A stretch of DNA of 61,347 nt from Acanthaster planci. Taxonomy: Eukaryota > Echinodermata > Asteroidea > Valvatida > Acanthasteridae. The notes under the pieces are model-generated. The model worked only from the letters and a program-made list of their open reading frames with translations, searched no databases and was not told where the DNA came from. A program made the position numbers and the translations under genes. The DNA is taken from the NCBI RefSeq assembly GCF_001949145.1, contig NW_019091375.1, forward strand, positions 2,760,598 through 2,821,944. Reading direction: 5' to 3'. Shown here in pieces: positions 1-9,900 of the stretch (position 1 is its first letter; every line of letters starts with the position of its first letter).

Positions 1-33
1 GTTCTCTCCGTCCCATATCTTGCTTCAAATGTA
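1..33 (-). repeat. Fragment of interspersed repeat family E at the left edge
   Basis: The first 33 bases match 30341-30373 (shared GTTCTCTCCGTC, then CTTGC) with a few substitutions. This is a third copy of the family seen at 17768-17955 and 30183-30366, cut by the window edge. Confidence 0.55.
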
Positions 34-70
34 AAATACGACAGGGAATCGGTCATCTAAGATAATATTC

Positions 71-480
71 TTAACCCTAAAAGATCCAGGAGTCTTCAGA
101 TCGCCTCAAAGCTGGGGAGACTAATTCCAACCCCCACCCCAAAACACTTGGCTGTCCAATGGTGTATCTTTCTGAAACTTTGCATGCATGAACATTCAAA
201 GTATTGCGTTCTTGTTGACGTTCTTGACCACACGCGTGGGAGCCCAAGTGCAGTTAGCACGCTCAATGAAAACACTATAAACTTTTAGCTGACCTGCCTC
301 GGCAAAATCAGCTTTCCGAAAAAACATTATGTTCGATTTTCGCCAAATGTGTACCTAATGGCTTCCTAACAAAACTGAGAAAACTGGTGCTCTGCGCGTG
401 AAAAAGTGCGCTGTGGCTATGCAGGAAAAAATACCGAGGTGGCAAATTCCAAACCTCCCCCCGGCTCTTTTAGGGCTAAA
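71..480. mobile_element. Family A MITE-like element, copy 1
   Basis: Inverted termini: left TTAACCCTAAAAGATCCAGG, right CCGGCTCTTTTAGGGCTAA. An internal block shares GAAAATCGAACAT in reverse orientation with the copies at 4379 and 37253. No coding capacity seen. Non-autonomous DNA transposon of unknown superfamily. Confidence 0.6.
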
Positions 481-781
481 ATCAAATAAAAACAGGCCGC
501 CTCTCTATGTATAAAATGTGAGCAGTATACACCATGAACTGTCCATCTGAAAAGTCCACAGTCAAAGGCAAAATGCCATCTCGATGGTCCCAAACGTAGC
601 ATTTATTACACGTCATGTACTAACGACACACAAGGACTTTTCGCTCACAACCAACGGTTCTGCGTTTTATAACATTTAGCAAAAGCAAACCTTAGCCGAC
701 ACTGGATTTCCAGCTGGGTACGAGTGCGACTCCGGATTGGTTATAAACACTCACAGATATAGGAACAGAGGAAAGCCATAC

Positions 782-984
782 CTTGGGGTCGCGGAGGACC
801 AGGAAAACACCAATAAAGAACACGCTGGCAACGACCTTGAGGGCGCCTTGCATGCCATGGAAGGCGTAGCGAATGTTATCTCTGTCATAAACCAGACAGT
901 TGCCTCTTGAATCACCTTCGTAAGCCCACAGGATACAGGCAAGGTTGATCAGAGCTCCAAAGTAGACTGGGGCTGGGAAGAAGC
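782..984 (-). CDS. SLCO: SLCO exon 10: TM11-TM12
   Basis: Acceptor CCTCGCAG, donor GTATGG. It reads FFPAPVYFGALINLACILW, a short loop with GNCLVYD, then TM12 (ASVFFIGVFLVLRD). The FxPxPxxFGALID-like motif is strongly conserved in OATPs. The codon phase is complete at AAG (Lys). The remaining C-terminal tail is not identified in 1-781. Confidence 0.94.
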
Positions 985-3900
985 CTGCGAGGGAGGATTT
1001 AAAAATTTATTACAATGCATTGTTATTAACAAAACCTTCAAACTGCACCTTTGTGTCTTTATAAATCTCATGTGTCTGTTTTGTTTGTTTCACTTTTTTA
1101 ATTAAAGGGTATTTTGAAGGCTTATGTTAAAGAGTATTGCTATTTTCAAGAGCAACGTATATCTTTTCGAGAACAAAACCTCAATGTTACATTGGTTTGT
1201 CTACAGAAACTGCTGGACTTCCTGAATACTTTGCTGGCCTGATTTTTTTTTCCCTTTGGTGATTCATTCTTGTGTAAGTACAGCAATAAGACAGCGAGCA
1301 AACCCTTCTTCAATGAGTAAATTTGGGGCTCTAAAAAAAGCTTTACAGGGCAACAGAAACAGAAAACATTTAGTTCGCCTGAAACTCGACATTTTCAGGC
1401 AAACTAAATGTTGTCTGTTTCTGTTGCCCTTTAAAGCTTTTTTTCCTGCATATTACCTTCACAGCTTAATCAAACTTTGTTCATAGAGAGACTACAGTCA
1501 ACACGATGTAATATAATTCTGGTGAGCCGATAAAGTTAGGTCTAATAATGGAGTAGAGTTCGCCATTTTCTTCCAAATTTGTCCTATTTGCACACCGGGA
1601 CAAAAACAACCGTCCAGATGGATAACTCAAAGTTGAAGACAAACGTTAGAGATGGAGGTTCCCCAATTTAGTTTTAAACAGTGGGACGTGCGTTATCGTT
1701 AGAATGGGTCATTAATGCCGCGTTAAAGCAGGATGGTGATGGATAGCTGCTTCATTGGGTCCCAGAAGGTTTACTATTTACATACGTCCACTTAACCAAG
1801 ATGGCGAACAAATGAAATGAATCCAAACGACTGATAATGTCTGTCTATGCTGTATTATATTTGCCTCTGTTGAATTTACTGCAATTGGAACTCGACATAT
1901 TATTACTCAAGTTAGCTTCCTTCCTCACCTAAAAGATTCAGGAAGACCGACTGAAAACCAAGTGCTGCCGATCGCATGTCCTCTTCAACAATCCTATAAA
2001 CATAAGAATAAGTTTGTTCAAGTGAGGTGATGCAATGAAATGATGACATGTAGTCCACAATCACCGATTTCAAAAAACGACAGTCATCATCGTATTATCA
2101 TTGATAATCAATGTCATGCAGTTAAATGAGCGATTCATGTTAACGCATGCACGGCTTAGAATGTAGCAAAGCTTCCTGTCCCATCGTGAAAACGTAAATC
2201 TTCAGATCTTCTACTTCCACGCCCTTCCCTCCTGGGCTTTTCTTTTCGAAGGGCAGTCATGTTTACATCCCTTCACGAAAACGCAAAATATAGTTTTGGA
2301 AATATGTACCCCTTACACCATTAATAAGACTTTAATGAAGGTTTACCCATGGAAATATGTCAAAATAGTTGAGAAAGAACTTTTCAAGAAAAATCATCCA
2401 ACATCCAATGTGGCAGTTCCTCGCGTTTTTACCTTTCTCAAATCGGTCTCCTGCAGCCAATTTCACGAAACATGGCATACCTTCGCATCATGCGCAAATT
2501 TGTACCGTAGCTACACCTGCGTTCGAATTCACGAAAAGTTGCTCAGCTGCGCTGCGTTTAATTATATCAAACTTCTTGGACGAGAACAATAGCGTCTTCT
2601 GAGACGGCTCCTTCTTTTCTTTAATACGCTTATAATAAAACAGTCATTAAATCAACCCCGCCCGCCTTTTTGAAATTTGTTTTAATTAATAGTCTTTTCT
2701 TCGCGGGAACCGGTAAGAGAACCTCAAAGTTCTCTCACAACCACGCAGGGTTTCATGAGCTCCAAAAATAAGTTTTAAACTTCTTGTTTAAACCTTGTAA
2801 CGTTTAGTGATGATGAGCATTAACTGAACAGGATTGGTCAGTAAAACCGTTCATATCCGTTTTATTTAGCGCAACTTGCACCCTAAACCGATGGCGTAAG
2901 TTACGCCCTACAAATTGTAGCGCAAGTCGTGGACAAACGCAGTGAGTACTTTCGTGAAAATGTATCATGATTTGTTGTGCAAAGTTTCATGAAATTGGCT
3001 GCTCTTTCCGTTGCAATTATGCACCGGGATTTTCATTCCGTTTTACATCTAGAATACAGGGTTTCACTCAACATGAAGAAACAGACATACCTCAAGGTGA
3101 TGAGCACCAACCCGCTCTGCCCCAAACCGCCGCAGAATGTTATTATGATGCTGACGATGATCAACACAGGGATATGCCATGACTGGCAGTCTGCCGAACA
3201 CTCCCCGTCCGTGGCGTTGGCATAGCCAGTCACGGGGTTGATGCATCGGCAGTCATCAAAGCTCTGCGCAATAAGGAAAACAATGTCGTGGGGACTTTAT
3301 TAATCTCGTGAGATTCCCTGAGATCTGCTTTATACAGTTATTGCATGAGCATAAAATGTGATCCGCTCTGTGAAAATGAGTCAGAAGTCACATGACCAAA
3401 ATGAGTATGTTTTGGTTTGTATTGGGAAGAACAAAGCGAGCTCTTTGTTTGATGAATCACTCACTTTGATATCCTATGAGCAGGGACATGTTGTGATTAA
3501 CAGATACTATTTCTACTACTCTGCATTTTGCAAGAGGCCTTTCCATGCTTTTAACAACTCAGAAGTCTCCAGGAACTAGTGACTCGTTTTCACAGGGCGA
3601 CCAGGGTCAATACAACCCTGGATTCCAAGTAGGCGTTGTGTTAACACCATTAATTATACGACATGAATTTTAACCCTGTTAAAGGCGGGCATTTTGTTCG
3701 CAAGAACCTCCCACCCTCGGGATAAATTTTCACGGAGACACTGGCTACACTCAGACACGGGACTGTATTGTGGGTTATTATTTTAGGGTATTCTGGAAAG
3801 GGGATGATAAAAGACATTGAGGTATCTAAATATAACTAGGCTATACGCCGTGCTACTGTCTTCCGAACTCAATTCAATTTTTTTACAAATTCGACTCAGT

Positions 3901-6900
3901 TAGCAATAGTACGCCGTTTAGAGCAATTCGGCTTGGCAGAATGAATTCGGCACGGCAAGCCCTTATAGCTAGACCATGGAGCTTCTATGGCTAGACAGGG
4001 TATGCCGCACTATCGGTGTTCCAAATAGACGTGGAACGACACAGCTGCTTCATAAGTTCGGCGTTCAGCGCTACTGCTGCTCCGTTGCCATGCTATTGCG
4101 ACACCCATTTGACTAAAGTTTGGCACGGCAGTGGCACGGCGTTTAGTCTTGGCCTAACACCGAAAATGAAAAAGAAATTGTCCTTGCTGTTAAAAGTTAT
4201 ACTTCACAAGCGTCAACCACGTGCACCTTCCCAATTTGTGCCCAATTTAGCGGTGTTGTCAATGGGCATGTTTGCAGGATGCTGGAACCTGTTTTTATTT
4301 CAGCAGTGAATGTTTCAAAGTGATTTTCAAAAGTGGTTGCCGTGATGGGTTCAAAGCCAGGGGAATCGATCCTTGATTTTAACCCTAAAAAAGCCAGGGC
4401 GCATTCCGCCCCTTGACATTTTTTCTGGTATCGCCGCAATGCGTTTTTATCAGGAGTAGAGCCTAAAGGTGTTTTTAGAGTAGCTTTTTTCAATCATTTT
4501 GACATCAATTTTGTGAAAATCGAACATACCGTCTTTGCACAGCTCACATTTTTCAGAGACGGATTAGCCACAAATGTATACTTTTTTCTACTGCGGCGCT
4601 CAACGCAAGCGGGCTGGCACACATGTAGCCCTGTACGTCTGGCTGAAATCAAACTTCTCATTTGTAATGATAAGGAGTGTTTATATAACCTTGCTAAGTT
4701 TCAAAAAATCGAGCGAGGCACAACCAAGTTTATTTTCTTTTTATTTTTGGGGTGGGGGGTTAGAATCCGCCCCCGGCTCCGAGAGGGGCCAAAATAACCT
4801 GGCTCTTTTAGGGTTAAATGGGGTCTAACAAGTGAGAAGGGTTGTTAAGAAACAATGTCTACAAAAATTCATTATTAAACATTGCTTAAGTCCAAGTGAC
4901 TTTTCAATCCAAGTGGTTTCAAAATTACAGCGTCATCTGTTGTTTAAAGGTAGTTGGGACAGCTTACATAGATGGTCCTGTTGAATTCATCTGTCCCCTT
5001 GATCACAACCTCGCAGCCAGCGTAGCAGGGTGACACGTAAGTCAGGCCATCACTACCACAAACGGGATTGTAATCCTCATCCCCACACGTACAGTTGCTG
5101 TTACAGACAGACCTGGCCATCTGGACTGAGTCTAGGTGTGTCACAGGCCTTGCAAGAAAGATTGAAACGAATACCATTCGTTATTCATGAGTTGTTACCA
5201 AGAAACCACGGTTTCTCTGCTAGGGACATCCCTCGGTACTATGCCACTATGGGTTTTCCAGCCAATTTAAGAAAATGCGCTGTTTAATTTGTAGAATATG
5301 AAATTCAATTTGGCGTGGATTTTGAAAACGACTTAAAGCCTGATTTCATTTTCGCAATACGAGCATTCAACTTCGTTTTGCATCCTTCAAATAAATGAAT
5401 GCGCATTGCTTTTCATTAAAGAGGTAAAGTGGTTGGGATTTCGATTTGATGTATTCGTTGCCAATAGTAACCAATGTGCAATATTATTCACCAAACATCT
5501 GTCTGTTACCGTAAACCTCGGTATTGAGTTTTCATTTTTATTTGATGTAATTCAAATTCAAAAAATATGCGCTCAATTTGATTTGAAATATGCAGGGTTA
5601 CAGAAATCATGACACTACTTTGATAATGAATATAATGTTACTCATAAAGGGTTAAAGTGTGTTTGTTATTAAACTGTACACCAATTCAAGTCTATGATTT
5701 TTCTGTATCTTTCTGTTCAGCCATTGCAAGAACTTTTACGATTATGATAAAAAAAGCAGCAAGAGAAGGAAGGGTTACCTCAGCGTCGGTGTTTGTATAG
5801 GATTCTTAAAAAAATCGGTATGTTTCCAAAGACAACATGAATGGTCCATTTCATTCATGAATATTCAAAATTTAACCATTCAACTAAACACTCGCAAGAA
5901 TTTAACTTCTGTTAACCCACAAACAATTTCGATTCTTGACCAGGCATACCTCAAGTAACACTTCGTGCGAAATCGCCAGCACGTTTTTCGAAATAGATTA
6001 AGTTCAAATTAAGATGAATGCAGGATTACAGAGGTGCATTTGATTTCAAGCAAAAATGAATGTCGACCCCGAACTGGTGCATTATCGGGAAATTGAACGC
6101 AGACCCCATACGCTGACTCCAGGATATCCTATCCTGTCAACATACAGTAAATATGCAAATGGTTGTTAACAGAGGGCACTCTAAATGTTATATAATAACT
6201 GTCAAGCTCACATTTCCGGCAATGGTGGAATCATGTTGTAAGGAGCTGGCGGTGCATACTCAGTCGAGACGCCAGCAATAGCTTGAGTCTGACAGCCCAT
6301 CACCAGGAACGCCGGGACACCGAGGATGCTTACCACATCCCCGAAGAGAAGAAAGAGGGCGCACTTTGCCGGAGACCACTTTCGCCACTTGATGATGCAA
6401 CCACCAACCAGGGAACCGATCAGGTTGAAAGGGAAGACGGCAACTGTCGGGGGGAAAAAAAGGTAAACTTCGGTTTGGGAAAGTGCATTGAACTTGTTTG
6501 ATTTTACACAAATTATCCATGTCTGCTGTATGCATGCCTTGCTTAACAGATTTGTTTCCTAGAAGTCAGTGTAAAGCCTTTTTCATTTTTATCCTGTGAA
6601 TTTAGCTGCATGGAATGGGACTCAGAGCGAGATTATGTCCTCCATTATGGGTCCTACAGGCAAGGACCATGTTCTGTAGGCTCTCTACAGCCTGAAAGTA
6701 AAAGGTCACGCAGCGAGCTTCCGGAACCCTCGCGCGTTGCGCCCATGGTGATTTTACACAGGGCCGTCCTATCATGGTCGATTATTTTGCGAAAAATGAT
6801 TTCTAACTGAAACCAACCCAAGAAACACTTATGTCGGACTTTTCCCTTTCTCCGTGAGTAATATTCAGGAAACGTCACCTGGAGATAGGTAAAAAACGAA

Positions 6901-9900
6901 TTTCATTACGACCGTTCACTTCCTGCAGTATCGTACCCAGGTCTTCTTGTTTATGCACGTTTGTTTTCATTCCCGTGTTCATGTGAAAACGAGATTAGAC
7001 AACGTTGCAAAGATTTACCTTCCTGCAGTCGATGAGTTCTACATTCAATTGAGTGACCTGACGCAGGTCTAATCAGCAATCATTAGATTAATACATTGGA
7101 ATCTTTTACAAATGCAGGTATTGTTTTAAGTTTCTTTCCCTATAAATATTACAAAAACCTTAAAATATTTTGGTCCTATTTTATTTGGGCTTTTACCGAA
7201 AGGCTACCATGAAGTATATATTTCCGTAACTGTTCATTTGCGTGCGAGACCACAGCATTGAACTGTTCCTTATGTATTCTTTAGATTTTCGGAAATGATA
7301 GGTAAACTTTGGCCAGGATATTTCTTTTTGGTCAGGTAATTTTTTTCATTCCCTATAAAATGATATGCTGACACTTTTTCACAAAAGGCCTTTTTTTACG
7401 AATTTAGTTTCTAGGAAGAACTGTTACAAATTCTAAAAATCTGCACGTTATTTTTCCTCTCTGACGGTTCTGGAAGCGGGCCACCAGGGGCCAACTTTCA
7501 GACCCTGTTCCATCTTATAGGCAGGCATATACACCAATCAATTTTGTTGTTTGTAAGACCTCTCTCACCAATGCCACACATGTTTACTTGTGTGCTTTCC
7601 TACGATCGTAAGTGGACCGTCAATTACTCCATAGGAAAGTGTACACGTAAATAAAGTGTCTTGTCATCACCACATAATAGGTTCTTTAACGCTGGATCTT
7701 AACAGCAAATAAACCTCGGAGTGGACTGACTCATGGAACGAAGAATCGATGTATGGTGAGGCTACGTGCATGAGTCTAGACTAGAGGTGGAGTGATACAA
7801 GGCAATGTTACTTTTCGCGGCCATACTGTACAGGGGAACCAGACTGTGCACTCACTTGCAAGCAGAGAAGACAAGGAAGCAGACACGGCAAACTCCACGT
7901 TGTAATACTTCAAAGCGAAGGCTCCCAATGCGGCGGCATTGGCACCCTCCATGGCAGATGAGATGCACAGAAGAAGCAGGCCAATATTCATTACAATCTT
8001 CAAATAGGTGAAGAACATACCTATACGAGACATCAAAATATTGCACCATTTGTAAAGTCACCATGGAAGTAATTTTTTACTAAGACTGGTCATCAGTGCA
8101 GGACTTTAAACAGAAGTAGATACGAATGGAAGCATGCAAAAGAGAAGTTTATAACGGGATCTGTACTTCTTAGCCGTACGTTTTCTTTGCTGCTTTCTGT
8201 AAAATATTCATGAATATTGCATTGCAGCCCAAACAACAGTGGTTATTTTTTATTTTTGTGGCCCTAGCAGACTGTCTCATGGGTATGCGCACGGGCGCAT
8301 ACCTTGTACACATGTTTTGATAGGAATATCTGGAGAGGATTTTTGTACAGACAAAAACGAGGAAAGATCTGGTTATATGACATCCTGTTGAAATCACAAC
8401 CGACAAAGTAATTTGTTATGTAAGGGCATGGAGAAATGTGTTTTATTTCTCCATGGTAAGGGTGACTTCACTTTTGTTTTCAGTGAATTGCCCTCCATGT
8501 TCGGAAATAGACTCCGGCAGGAGAAAAAAGCGAGAAATATGAACACCACATTTGAGACAATTTATCAGGACAACTGGCTTCAAGAAAGCAAAAGTGAAGA
8601 GTCCAAAACAAAACAAAATATTCAAGGAATTAATCACAACCCACCCTTCACGGAAGAGAAGAACGTCTTGTGGATGGGGCCCTTCTCCTTGACGTTTGAC
8701 TTTTCTTTGACCTCTTTCCCAGCCTCTCCGTTCACCTCGTCCTCGGGAAGTCGTTTCATTTGTATGCCGTTGTCTTCACTTGCCTCGAGCTCCTTTTCCT
8801 TTGTGACAAGATAATAACACTAAAAGAAATCAGTCCCTACTTGCGGAAGATTACAACAATAGGGCCTTTAATGGCTGGTTTGAGTAGTCAAATCCTGACC
8901 AGTTATCTCTGTTAACCAGTCTTATTTGAGATAACAAGTTTAGCTCCTGTCATAAGACACTCTTCACTTAGCCTACATGGAGGAATGATTCGCAACGAAA
9001 TAACCTGCTGTCGTGATACAAGTGTCCTGCTCACTAGCACAGACTGCATGCATTGGTGTACCATTGTAAGCATAACTCGCACACCTCTTGGCAATTTCTG
9101 CCTGAAATATTTGTCGAGGACATTTATTATTTTGCCCTCCAACTTAGTACCATCGTTTTTAACTATAGAATTTAATCCGTCCAGGAAAATCTTCTGCTGG
9201 CATAATGCTCTTCTATTGAAATTATCTTAACTCCCATTCAAGCAACCCCCAAATTAATTCTTTATGACCCCAATGTTTCAGCCAGCCTCAGGTAGGCTAA
9301 CCGGTTTGAGAACAATTGAAACTTTGACCTGATCAAATAGCCAACCCTCTAAGATCTTCTAGCAACCACAGACAGCTTCAAGACCAGTAACTGCAATTCG
9401 CCCCAATGCTTGGCTGGTACCTGAAATAAGTTCCACCATTTCATCATCAGAAGCTGACGAAACAAAAGACTCATCATTCGCCTTTTCAAAGCAAGGTGGG
9501 AGCAATATGAGGGCGCTATTTGAAATGAGTAAATTTGGAGTAAACAGAACAGATTTTACTAAAACCAAACAGCGCTCTGCTATTATGTTTGACGTACCTC
9601 AAATAGGCAAATAGGAACAATCGATGTTCAACGGTCAACTTCTTTCTTAAAATGTTCACCTCTGACACCTTCGTGCATCGTTGCTAACATGCGGGCCATC
9701 ATCGGTGCAAAATCACAGACAAGGGTTCATTCGGAAACTTTGCCATACGAAACGACTTTAAGAATTCTGGCGGAAGTGTGCTCATCCATACCTCTCTGGG
9801 GCCAAAATAACGCCGGTCAACATTTCCCCATACGCTTTATCAAAAGCGCACAAAGTCTGAAATCAGGACCGCCTAGCACTGATGATGAAGATGGGGAGAA

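Noticed and set aside
1-781. Search for the terminal SLCO exon
   Set aside because: The interval is mostly a family A element; no acceptor followed by a plausible hydrophilic tail in phase 0 was convincing, so the gene is treated as running off the left edge.
6260-6535. 91-codon minus-strand frame over SLCO exon 6
   Set aside because: Wrong frame; the phase-consistent frame gives the OATP TM8-TM9 sequence.
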